The notes below the pieces were generated by a model. That model was not told the DNA's origin. It worked only from the letters and a program-made list of their open reading frames with translations, and searched no databases. Positions 21,244 through 31,466 of a DNA stretch of 64,000 nt are shown here, piece by piece. Each line of letters starts with the position of its first letter. Positions within the stretch are counted from its first letter, which is position 1. The stretch is from contig JAHQIW010000237.1 in the NCBI GenBank assembly GCA_019055375.1, positions 62,001 to 126,000 on the forward strand, given 5' to 3'. Origin of the DNA: Parelaphostrongylus tenuis. Taxonomy: Eukaryota; Nematoda; Chromadorea; Rhabditida; Metastrongylidae. The position numbers and the translations under genes were made by a program.

Positions 21244-21775
21244 AATCAACGCCGTGTGCGTTGAGTTTAATACTGTCTATATAGACACTCTGTTGATCAT
21301 CACAATGATAAGGCAATCAATGGTAGCAGCTGCGATGAATGTCGATATCAGAGCAATCGACGGACTATTTTTTATGATAATGAATGACGTCATTATGGCT
21401 TACTTGATCTCCTAATCGTAGAGCAATTGTCACCCGTTTCCGAGAGATAAGCGAGAGAACACACAGTAGTCTAAGCAATCCTCATATGATTAGGCAATTC
21501 GAAACTCCGCGAGAAGTGATGATGAATCGCGTGTGCGAGATTCCAACAGAACTATGCTGTCTTTGATAGACGACTCTAAACATCAACCAACCCAAGTAAG
21601 CTGAACTTAGGCCTGTAGGTCTGCCAGTGACTAGAGAACACTAAACCCCTACCCGCAGACGATTACAATCCTGTTACTTTTGATGGTGTTAGTCGACTGC
21701 CAAGAAAGATTATTGCAAATCATCTTTATTTGACAGCTGATTGCAATGTTACGATGTTTAAATAAACCCAACGAT

Positions 21776-21905
21776 GTAGAGTGGCGTGCAAAAACGTTTG
21801 CGTCAACCGGTTAGCACAACGGTTTAGCACATGCTCTCGGGAATACTGAGATCTGGGTTCAAATTCCGGCTGACGCAAGCATTTTTGCACACCACTCTAC
21901 ATCTT
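21776..21905 (+). repeat. tRNA-like core inside an inverted repeat
   Basis: The arms GTAGAGTGGCGTGCAAAAACG and TTTTTGCACACCACTCTAC enclose GTTAGCACAACGGTTTAGCAC and GGGTTCAAATTCC. Confidence 0.75.
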
Positions 21906-22064
21906 TGGGTTTATGAAATCATCATAACACCGCAATAGGCGGTCAAATAAAATGATTTCGAATTGATTATTGAACCCAATATCTGCCCAAAAGTGGGTTC
22001 AGTGTCGATAATGACTGCCCCGCCACACCGTAGACCGGTTGACTGTTGACAGATAACGTGTTGT

Positions 22065-22195
22065 AGCTTAGAAAGAGTGGAGTACAAAACGACCGTCGGT
22101 GGTGCAACGGTTAAGCACATGCTCCAGGAAAGAGTAAGATCTGGGTTCAAATTCCGGCTGGCGCAAGCGTTTTTGCACACCACTCTACATCATGG
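22065..22195 (+). repeat. tRNA-like core inside an inverted repeat
   Basis: The arms AGAAAGAGTGGAGTACAAAACG and CGTTTTTGCACACCACTCTAC enclose GTCGGTGGTGCAACGG and GGGTTCAAATTCC. It lies only 180 bp from the previous copy, in the same orientation. Confidence 0.75.
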
Positions 22196-22228
22196 GTTCA
22201 AGAATATTGCTTTCACGGCTACAAAATA

Positions 22229-22590
22229 TTAGGTCGTTCCATGAGTTTTGGCACTACGCGGTAAACACTAAATTTACCACACAGACGTAGATAAAACTGT
22301 ATGATTTCGGTATCGTTCAATTGCGCATTTTCTTGGGAAGATTTTGGTATACAACTTGTCTACATTTGCTGTGAGATGGAGTTGTCGTGGGAAGAAATTC
22401 GCTTGCTACCCATGCACGAATGGTGCGTGGGGAAAATGCTAGCAAAGCGGTGCTCAAGATCAGTGGAGCTTGGGACTATTACATGATCACAGAAGGGACG
22501 GCTAGGAAGTGGTTCGCGAAGCTCAAGGCTGGAGAGAACAGTCTGTTGGATCAGTCGCGCTTGAGGCGTCCGTCCACAGGAAGCTTCATC
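22229..22590 (+). mobile_element. Mariner transposase remnant, N-terminal part
   Basis: The left end, TTAGGTCGTTCCATGAGTTT, resembles a mariner terminal repeat. The reading ENASKAVLKISGAW and then ITEGTARKWFAKLKAGE, DQSRLRRPST matches the helix-turn-helix region of mariner transposases, which bind the terminal repeats. The reading frame is broken after the HTH, and the catalytic DDD region is absent. It lies between the two duplication units. Confidence 0.75.
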
Positions 22591-23392
22591 AATGTTGCAC
22601 GCCGGTTCACTAGCATTTTCCCCTAAGCGTCATTCCTGCATGAGTAGCATGCAAATCTGTTCCCAAGACAGCTCCATCTTAGAGCAAATACAGGCAAGTT
22701 GTATACCAAAATCAAAATCATACCATTCGATTTACACGTGGTTAATAAATTTAGTGTTTATTGCTATAGTTTAAAACTTAAGGAACGACTGATGTCGATA
22801 TCGACTTTTGCTGAAATTCGACGTAAGGAACCCCTGAATCATCTTCAAGACAATTATTGTCCTGAAATTGAAGCGACACACTGTGGATACCCCACCGGTC
22901 GTTCTTTCACGTGACAGAGAAGATTTGAAGGACTACTGGCGTCGGCTCGAGTCACTCGACGATGAACAAAAGACAAAGGCTCTTCTGTTTTCTACTTCTG
23001 CAATCAAGTGCTCTTGTTCCTGAAAAATCCCGATGTACAAATGTGAGCCATATATGATCCACATCAAGGGTCTGACATAGCAGAGTGGTTAACAGAGCCC
23101 TACAATATATGCGTGGGCCATTAGTTTCAACCTCCACCTCAAGTAAGCAGAGCTCATTATCCACCCTGATCCAGAAAATAGGTGCGAGACTTTTTTGGAA
23201 GAATAAAAACCTTGGTTTTTTGTTGGTCACCATAGCAGGTCGCACAGGACAAATATGGATTCAACGACTCTCGGATGCCGAATGCACTCAAAAATCATCA
23301 CATATTCCTAAGGAATGGAGCAAAGTCAGACGTAATACCGCTTGTTGTCTGAGGTGTTGGAAACACTGTTTAGAACTAACGCGTGAAGGCGA

Positions 23393-23510
23393 TTTTGTCG
23401 ATGAGATTGCCTCTTAAGGTCACGTCAAATGAATTTGACATTTATCAAAGAGTGGCACAGTACTTGAGGATGTGTTCCAATTGATCTACAAGATAGATGC
23501 TACGCTCCTT
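23393..23510 (-). pseudogene. Decayed copy of BRAT1-like exon 1
   Basis: VDQLEHILKYCATL matches VDQLEQVFKYCATL of the live exon at 14590-14716. It is followed at once by TGA TAA, yet nucleotide similarity continues to LIDKI.F and to the donor GTTAGTT. The TTTTCAG acceptor has become TTTTTGGAAG, and the ATG is lost (GCGTAGC). The exon was therefore copied with gpx and then died. No downstream BRAT1 exons follow it. Confidence 0.88.
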
Positions 23511-24035
23511 CCAAAAACCAAATATGATAGGAAAGAAATCTTCGGCACGCTGGGCATACCAGTGCAAAAATAAAATATTCTCACAATTTTCCGTAGATTT
23601 CCCTGCCCTTCCAATAACTAAATCATGGTTGTTCCTTACTCTTGATATATTTCTGATGAAACACTGTACTGCCCGGTATTTAGTACAACAGCTATGCCAC
23701 CGAAAGAAGAATTGAGAGAGGTATACGTGAAAGAAAAGCTTCAATTTTTATTGCGAGAAGAGGTAAAGCGCATTCACAGAGGTATGAAATCGGGTGAGTC
23801 AGATAAAACTGCTCAGGGCTGAAATCCTAGTCATAAACTGAGATATCACAACATTTAACGAGGTAGCAAATTGGCAGATAAACCCTCTAAGAGGGCTGTA
23901 GCATTGAATATCAGCATACACTTGATGGTTTATAGCTAGAAAGAGGTCAGAACTTGATCCATTCCTTGGATAATAAAACTATACGTAGAAAGGATAGCAC
24001 ATTTTCTTCCGCAAAATTCATAACTAAAGTTTCGC

Positions 24036-27000
24036 CTATTCAGCCAGAAGAGCCTCGATATCTGGCACCATATTCTTGGGATCAGTAGTAGGACCATATC
24101 TAAACTAATGAAAACATCATTGAAAAAACACATTACATTGATTACTGAATATAAGCATAACAGAGCAGTAGTTTTCCTTGAAATTTCCAATACATCTTTC
24201 CATAAACACAACTGTGTCGGTTACATACCTTTTGGTAACCTTGCCGTTTCTGTCGACCAAAAATTTCGTGAAATTCCACTTAATTGCATCGATCAAGGTG
24301 CCACCCTGAAATAGACGGAAGAAATTCCAAAAAAAAAAACAAGTCCACGCAGACATGACCGGTAACAACGAAGACCTAAACGCCCAACAGGTCGTGAAAC
24401 ATCGGAACAAGCATTAAGTATGAAGCTCTCAGCCTTGATCAGTCCTAAGGGAAAGCACCATAATGTATTCGACTTTACTGAACATCGTCAGAGGTGAATG
24501 AATGGAAGTGTGGCCTTTACAATGCTCGTGGTGGCCCAGCGATGTATCAAGTCAGTGGTGCTGTGCTTCCAGAAGAATCTACTTCCAATTCGCTGACTGA
24601 AGAGGCTAGAAAGCTTGGTGAGCCAAAGGTGCAAGACCGACCGTCGACCACGTATATGTCGCAGGGACCTCTGACTACTGAGCCACGGGCGCCCTTATCA
24701 AAAGAAAATCCTTTTTGAACTGTTTCAGAATGAGGTGGCTGATATAGTTCCCATCCAGCTATAACCTATGACTGTCGTATTAACATTTTATTGATGGCCT
24801 GATAATATATCTGACCTTGCGGTAAGTCAGTTTATAGACCTTAAAAGGTGAAACATACTTTCAATCACTTCTAAGATCTCACAGTTTTTCCTTGACAAAA
24901 CTTTTTCCTCAGTATTAGCGACTGTTCTTTTGATGTGAGAGGTGCACTCGCACTCCATGTGATCTCTCTGTACAGTTGGTCTCCACTTGGACTTCGTAGA
25001 AAATGGATTAAAGCGGTGATTCAGTGAAAAAGTTGTTACGATTACGGTACGATTGAAATCTGTATTATGAGATCCTTCCCCGTTGTGGAGGTTCCTAGAG
25101 AACTGGTTTGTGTACAACCTCTAAAGAAAGCAGAATCCGCCAAAACGTCACCTTTTCAAAAGAATTTTTATAACAAACTAGTGCTTTGGTTTGTCAGGAA
25201 AAAACTGTGGAATATAGAACCAAATCGAGGTTGATAGATAGCCGGCTTTGGGAATCACTCCTAAGATGACTTATGAAGTTAACTGCAAGATGCAAGAACA
25301 TTTCTCAGGAACTGATCAACGCTGAGCGCTTTCTCCTCTGTACTTTCGTTCCGAGATATAACAAAAGCGATGATATCACAACAAAGACGCTGACGAGCTC
25401 CACACACCTTTTCTTTCTTCAAAAACTTATATAACGGATCGGCATTATCCCCGTTTACATCAATCTTTGCATAGAGATCTGGTTCGAAGTTGAATTTGCT
25501 TTCCACAAACTTCTTTATATCGAGTTCACAGGCTGGTTCCTGACATAGTTTGATGTGTTAATAATAAAACAAACAAATAAAGTTCTAAACAAGAGTTCTT
25601 CGTTCAAACCTGCCCTCCAAACTGATTGCACGGGAACGCCGCTACTTCTAATCCTTGAGATTTGTATTTGCTGAGCAAATCCTTCAGTTGCGTGTAATTT
25701 GAATCCCCAAGACCACACTGCGAAGCAACATTGACGATTACCAATACTTTTCCTCTGAAATCGCCCATACTGTGAAATCTGGAGTGAAGAAACGATAGCT
25801 AGGGCATGAAAGAAAATTCACAACAAAAGAATGGAAGAGCTGAAAGGCTTATTCCAGAAGAGCTGAAAGGCTTTATTCCATTATCGGCGCGCATTTTTCA
25901 ACCTTTCAAAGACAAATCCTTTTTGCTCTTTCCTCAAACTCTTAGTACTCATTCAATAGCTTTGACCTTGGCGATTTGTAGAGTGTGCTTCTTTTTTGAA
26001 AAGGCTTTGTTGTTACGCTGAAGCAGCAAAAATAAAATTTGAACATTATACTCGCTGCGCACTATGAAGTCTCTCGAATCGAGCTGAGCGCATCGGTCTC
26101 AATCGCCTTGAAATGGCGTGATTTTGGTGGAGGAAATTGTAGATTTTCCGTACTAGAACTGTAGAAAAAACTTTATTCTATCAGTCTGTGGATATCAGTC
26201 TTTTGTTTTTACTTTATATTTCACATAAACTCGCTATGAAGCGTGAACAATGGACAGACTACTCGGAGAGCAAAAGTAATCTTCATTCGCTCCTCCAGTG
26301 CCTTTTCGGAAATTAAATTTAGCTTCACAATTACTATGATTTAAGATGTCATATATCAAAGCTGCCGTTCTACATGCCGGGCTATCGAAAATTAGGTGGG
26401 CCGAACACGTATGGGCTTCAACGTACCGATGAGCAAGGGTCGTTATCGACTGGGTTTCCCGGGATGTCAAGCGCTCCTCAGGACGACCACTGACCCGATG
26501 GCCCAATTTCCTCACGAAACCCTGAGGAAAAGATATGATGCTCAACGAATTCCTAGACTGAGGACGACCCACTGAGCTACTCCTCCACTCGATAGGGAAA
26601 AACGGAAGTAATGCTACTGGTACCCGCTCGAGTCAGTCGTGGATCAACGGAACGGCATGTGATTCAAGTGATGCTATCAATTAACTTCTAGATACTAATA
26701 ACTAAAAGAAATTTTTTAGAAAATTCGAATTAACTCTGTTGAAGGACCATCCGCAGACTCAAGCCGAACATAAATGCACGTCGAGCTTAACACGCAGTTC
26801 TATTTCCGCTGCTACAGCTTTCTAAGGAGACCTTTTTAGAAGGTAATACCGTACTAAAACCGTTGAAATTTGAGCGATCGAATGACTAATGAAAATCTGA
26901 AGAAAAAGCAATGAAGGTCTCGCCCGATAAGAATGCACAATACACCCTGGGAACGGAATTTTGCCAAAGAAGTGTAAAAAATGCCTCCTGAGCTTACTTG

Positions 27001-27074
27001 TATTTGTCAAGAGACACTTCCTTATTGTTCGCATCTTTGACAGTGAACTGATAGATGGTATCTGCTGTTGACAT
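24036..27074 (-). CDS. gpx: Glutathione peroxidase, cysteine type (copy B)
   Basis: Five exons at the same positions in the protein as copy A: 27074-26998, 25754-25610, 25539-25408, 24305-24229 and 24099-24036 (TAG). This gives 164 aa. Cys, Gln, Trp and Asn of the catalytic tetrad are all kept ([25 protein letters not shown]). The conserved Phe-Thr after the active cysteine is replaced by Leu-Gly, which may alter the active-site loop. The C-terminus ends at LLAE, seven residues shorter than copy A. The ATG follows an acceptor (GCTGTCAG, then A) closely, as in copy A. No frameshift or stop interrupts it and all splice sites are good, so it is probably functional. It is likely to have diverged in substrate range or expression. 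Confidence 0.92.
24420..24695 (-). repeat. SINE family S1
   Basis: GAAGCTCTCAGCCTTGATCA, CAGAGGTGAATGAATG, CCTTTACAATGCTCG and CTTGGTGAGCC mark the copy in reverse. The head reads GCCACGGGCGC at the right end. It interrupts the space between gpx copy B exons 3 and 4. Confidence 0.7.
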
Positions 27075-27419
27075 TCTGACAGCAAACAGTGATAGTAATC
27101 GATGTGAAGTTACCACTAAACTGATTTTTACTATTTGATTAGCAATTAGTTCACAAAATAGGCACATAATCCATCTGAACACTGAGCGACATCACTTCAT
27201 TTTTCATGTATTCAAGTAAAAAAAAAACTCCGCCGTGTTGGAGCAAACGTTGTTCACATTGATATACACGTCGAAAAGCAATTGAACACACGTGTCTCTC
27301 ATGAGTCAAAAAAGTGGGAAAAAACCCATTAAGATCGAATTATGACTGAAAAAAGACGAAAACAAAAGGAAGAAGGACAACTAAAGAAGAGGAAGCGAAA
27401 AGAAATTGAGCTTCTTTTC

Positions 27420-28095
27420 CGCTTCAGTAGCACAGATTTTCAAGCCTATCCTTTACTATGGAAAAGAAGTTTTCTAAAGGTGTTAGCGATCAATCGAACG
27501 CTCAAATATCAAGCTAGGCTGTACGTAGTCGCTTTTTAAAAAATACCCTTTGATAACGCTGCAAAATTCAAAATAAAATATGTTTTACATCGGCCGCATG
27601 ATTCAACGATTTCTTTGCTGGAAGCACGAAAAACACATGAACATGTAGAGAAAAACCTCCGAGTATCAGAGTCAGGTGTTCAGTTCGGAGTTTCTTCCAA
27701 ACCGGCGAAACAGTACCCAATCAAATGCACTTCACTTGAGCGCCATCGCTCAATGTTCGCCTGACTAAAGAACATTTATTCGCGTAAATGAATGATTGCT
27801 TATTTTCCTTGCTGCATTGCAAAGAAACGGTCTTTTCAAAATATAAGCACAGCATTGGAATCAGTAAATCTTACGCTATCGAATAATTACTAATAGTCCG
27901 AAGAAAGAGCTCGAAAAGTTCGACGAGAAATATGCGCGTGTGAATGACAATTTTTATTTTCGACTTTTACAGCGCTATAAGAAGCTCTTTTCAATTACCG
28001 CCATATACGGCGCTAGCATGAGATTTAGCTTTCGGATGACCACTAACATTCTTCACGAAAACTTCTTCTCCACCATAGGGAATAGGCTGAAAAAA
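27420..28095. repeat. Long palindromic foldback, family F3
   Basis: AAAGGTGTTAGCGATCAATCGAACGCTCAAAT on the left pairs with GATTTAGCTTTCGGATGACCACTAACATT on the right. Nearer the centre, GCTTTTTAAAAAATACCC...AACGCTGC pairs with ACAGCGCTATAAGAAGC. It lies upstream of the gpx copy B start codon and would be intronic if the 5' exon at 28428 is used. Confidence 0.7.
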
Positions 28096-28427
28096 TCTGT
28101 ACTATCGAACCGAATAGTAGCGAATAGAAAAAATAACGAAACATGTTTTTTGAATGACTGAAAAGGATAAAAAAAACCACTTTTAGACATCATCCCTCTG
28201 CGAAAACTCAAACGTCACAAATGAAATTAATAATAAGGAAGACCAATAATTTGAAAAAACCTTTGAAAAAACTAGGTCACAACAAGAAAGATTTGTTCGG
28301 AAAAATAGGAGAATTAGTGATGTTTGCAAACTTTAGTGAGAAATAAAAAAAGGAAAGGACTTGAAACATATGAAATCAGATAAAATTGTAAGAGTTATGA
28401 TAAAAGAGTGATAATAAGGGTACTTAC

Positions 28428-28438
28428 AAGCACAGCAT
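28428..28438 (-). other. Possible alternative 5' exon of gpx copy B
   Basis: ATGCTGTGCTT is followed by the donor GTAAGTACC. Joined to A plus ATG at 27075, it gives MLCL in frame before MSTAD. The donor and the preceding GCTGTGCTT are shared with copy A. Confidence 0.45.
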
Positions 28439-28904
28439 TCGTCCTTGCGTGGCCCACGATACCGGCAGGGGACTTCTCAGAGAGTTCCCAGAGGATTCCT
28501 GAGTATTCCGAGAAGAGTTAAGAGGTATTTTTCTGATTAGGAAGATCATAAAGTTGTAGATCATACGGCTAGACGAGCGAGGCAACATGGAAGCAACAAA
28601 TGTCGCCCATTCACCGACATTAGTTGTTGCCTATTTCTGCTGAAGGATTGACGGGCAGTGAGCAGTCACTGCTTCAAGTCTGCCGCTTTATTCTTCTTCT
28701 TTTCTCCATTTCTTTCCTCCACTCGCCTTACTTCTTCTCCTTCGAGATTCTCTCCTATGTTCCTTTTTTACAGCCAAGAGAATTCTGGACACAAGCTTGC
28801 TATTGTCACTAAAATCCCTAGCCACTGGCGAAATACTTTAGAGAATCTTTACGGTCGTCAACGACTGCTACGCTGGCGAAGAAGTAGTTAATTCCTTCAG
28901 GATC

Positions 28905-29096
28905 ATGGACCCACGGCCTCTGCATTCTCTGTAATGTCAAGTCTGGACTGTCTGCTCACCTCCTCTTCATCCCTATTCCCAGCGTGCCACTGCTAGACGC
29001 AGCCCAGTGGTAGAGATGCAGACGAGGTGGAGCATAGAGTCCAGAGTTCCCACATAAAGACGCAAGGGCCGTTGGTCCACGGCGTCGAAAGGGTTA
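28905..29096. repeat. GC-rich hairpin, family F5
   Basis: The left arm CATGGACCCACGGCCTCTGCAT pairs with CGCAAGGGCCGTTGGTCCACGG on the right. The centre carries CCAGCGTGCCACTGCTAGACGCAGC. Relatives at 30287-30462 and 42713-42942 share CTTTCGAGACCGTG ends and AGCGTGCCA...ACACAAC cores. Confidence 0.7.
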
Positions 29097-29137
29097 ACAC
29101 TTCTATACCACATAGTTCACGCATGTCTCAAACGATA

Positions 29138-29545
29138 AAGGATAAGCTCTCGCGTTGATCAATCCTGAGAGATGCACCATGCATTCGACTTCAATTTTTA
29201 ACTTCATTTGACGTGATTGAATGCACATCTGACCTTTACAATGACTCGCGGTGGCCTCCCACTGAACCGAGTCAGTTCTGCTCATCCTCCCAGACAAGTC
29301 TCACACTCAAATCTGCTCATCCTCCCAGACAAGTCTCACAAATCTCAAATCTGAGACTTGTCTGGGAGGATAAGCAGAACTGACACTCTCAAATCTGAGT
29401 CATTGTAAAGGCCAGATATGCAATCAATGTACCAATTCACCGACCCCGGAGGGATGGATGGCTTGGTGAGCTATGAGCGCGAGATCGAACCAGTGACCTT
29501 GTGTACGACGCAGGGCACCTCTAACCACTGCGCCACATGCGCTCC
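29138..29545 (-). repeat. SINE family S1, internally rearranged
   Basis: A nearly normal copy read in reverse is interrupted at about 29285-29430, where TCCTCCCAGACAAGTCTCA is duplicated and then inverted (TGAGACTTGTCTGGGAGGATAAGC), making a hairpin. The tRNA-like head resumes and ends at GCGCCACATGCGCTC. Confidence 0.8.
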
Positions 29546-29699
29546 ACACATGTCTTACAGCAGGATAAATAATCGGAAAAAGAACAGACCATTATCTAAT
29601 CCGCAAGTATATCCCTTATATCATCCACAGTGTTTTAGACGAAAAAAGCTAATAAAATATCGTCGACTTACTCTTCTCATAATGATAAGAACATGAGCC

Positions 29700-29960
29700 C
29701 AAATTCTGACCAACACTCGAAGGATGTGTAGCGCATTGGATTCAATTCGTAGAGTCAGAATGCAAACTTGGCCTCTACAATGGCTCGCGTGGCCCACTGA
29801 TGTATCGAGTGAGTGCTGCTGCTACTCTCCCAGACAAGTCTGCTACCAACTAGCCGTTTGCGGGAGGGGTAAAGAAGGCTTGGAGAGCTCTGGGAGCAGG
29901 ATCGCACCATCGACAACTGAGTCGCAAAGCACCTCCAACCGCTACGCCACGCTCGCCGAA
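29700..29960 (-). repeat. SINE family S1
   Basis: ACTTGGCCTCTACAATGGCTC, ACTCTCCCAGACAAGTCTG and AACCGCTACGCCACGC identify it. The 3' tail is diverged. Confidence 0.65.
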
Positions 29961-30286
29961 AAGAACAAAGAACGAACGACACTGTGAAACTTCTGAACGA
30001 TGCATTCGTTTGAAAATCAACCACGAATTACACATATCCTAAAATTCCATAGGCGGTTTATGCTGGAAAATAGTACTTGGTAGTAATTCTAGTAACTGTT
30101 AGTAACTTGATTGATTTGGTAATTTCTAATTATTTTCTATTCTTATTCTTGAGATTTCAAAAAAAAAATTGAAAATCACTCCATTGCCAAAACGCGCGTG
30201 TCTGTCCATCCTTCTCTGCAAAATTCAAACAGCTCCAATCTATGGAAATCTAGGATACTGTGGTTCTGAATCGAACCGTTTTCACC

Positions 30287-30462
30287 CTTTCGAGACCGTG
30301 GACCCAACCCCCTGCGTCTCTAACCCACAGCGTGTCCCGTTCAATAATGGAGCGTGTTGCGTCCAACAATGGCACGCTGGGGTTAAACACCATTGTTAGA
30401 CACAACACGCTGAGGACCAGAGACGTAGAGAGTTGAGTCCATGGGCCGGAGAGGGTTACGAT
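30287..30462. repeat. GC-rich hairpin, family F5
   Basis: CCCTTTCGAGACCGTGGACCCAACC at the left is mirrored by TTGAGTCCATGGGCCGGAGAGGG at the right. The inner arms carry AACAATGGCACGCTGG and AACACCATTGTTAGACACAACACGCTG. Confidence 0.8.
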
Positions 30463-31039
30463 TCTATGCTCTATCAAATTGCTTCCCAGAACCTCTCTTA
30501 TCTCTCTTTACTGCATTATTTTTCTTCTTCTTTCTTCCGCCCTACAGCTACATACATACTCTTTTCACAACCCACTTTAAAGATTCGGTCGAAACGGTAA
30601 TAAGCCTCCGAGGTAAAGCTCTAAGCTGCAAAATGTGCAGGGTTATCTCCCAATAAGTCTTTGCATCATCACGTACAAATCCAAGAACATTTCGTTTTCA
30701 CGTATCAAATAATCTCCAGCAACAGTAGATCAAATTACATTACATCTGAATTGCAATTAGACAAAATAGAAATGACAGAGACCTTACAAACAAAGCAAAA
30801 AACAACAATAACACAAGAAAGAGACAACAAGAAATTCTGCACCTGATATGTCACAGAGATTACATAATGTAGGCGAATTACCTACCCATCTCCAGATATA
30901 GCTATTTTTTCGCCTTTATCTCTACGAGGTGAATATCTCCGTAGTAATTGATTCAAACTATGTTCAAAGTCGCGTGTTCAAGATAAGAAAACATAGGAAA
31001 ATCTTATGTGAAGAAGGAGAACACTCAGAAAGTAATGGA

Positions 31040-31345
31040 GAAACTATAACATGTTCAACAACGCTGAGTGATGTGTAAACCACTGAACGTCGGACGGGAT
31101 TCGAACGCGTAAAACACTGTTTCCAGGGGGCGCATGCTAACCACCGCACTATTGCCGCTCGTTCTGCCATCACTCTTTCCATATCGGCTTCCAAACTATA
31201 GCGCCAACAGTTGGTTGTGTCGAGAAAAAAGGGTGATGGCAGAACGAGCGTCGGTAGTGCGATGTCCGGAAAGAGTGAAATGCGGGTTTGAATCTTGTCC
31301 GACATCCAGTGTTTGCACATCACTCAATATCACTGGGTATGTGTT
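31040..31345. repeat. Two tRNA-like repeats facing each other
   Basis: A minus-strand unit (GGACGGGATTCGAACGCG, GCATGCTAACCACCGCACT) and a plus-strand unit (GTCGGTAGTGCGATG, GCGGGTTTGAATCTTG) are linked by GAACGAGCG-type inverted sequence (GCCGCTCGTTCTGCCATCAC against GTGATGGCAGAACGAGCG). The outer arms are TGAGTGATGTGTAAAC and GTTTGCACATCACTCA. Confidence 0.75.
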
Positions 31346-31466
31346 GGTAACATCGTACCAGCTCAGAGTTCTCGTTAAAAGGATAACAAAAGAATGGTTT
31401 TTGCAGGGAAAAACGTCCTTAATGAAATGGGGCAAGATAGTGGAATGAGAAAAGATGGCAAGATTT

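Larger units (their letters stand above)
22990..28815. repeat. Tandem segmental duplication, unit B
   Basis: This unit repeats the order of unit A: part of BRAT1-like intron 1, a decayed BRAT1 first exon (23393-23510), gpx copy B, an upstream donor exon, and the putative promoter zone. It ends near AATTCTGGACACAAGC, which matches GATTCTGGGCTCAAGC in unit A. The offset between equivalent points is 7.96 kb at the gpx start codons and about 8.8 kb near the BRAT1 exon, because different repeats were inserted in each copy. Confidence 0.75.
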
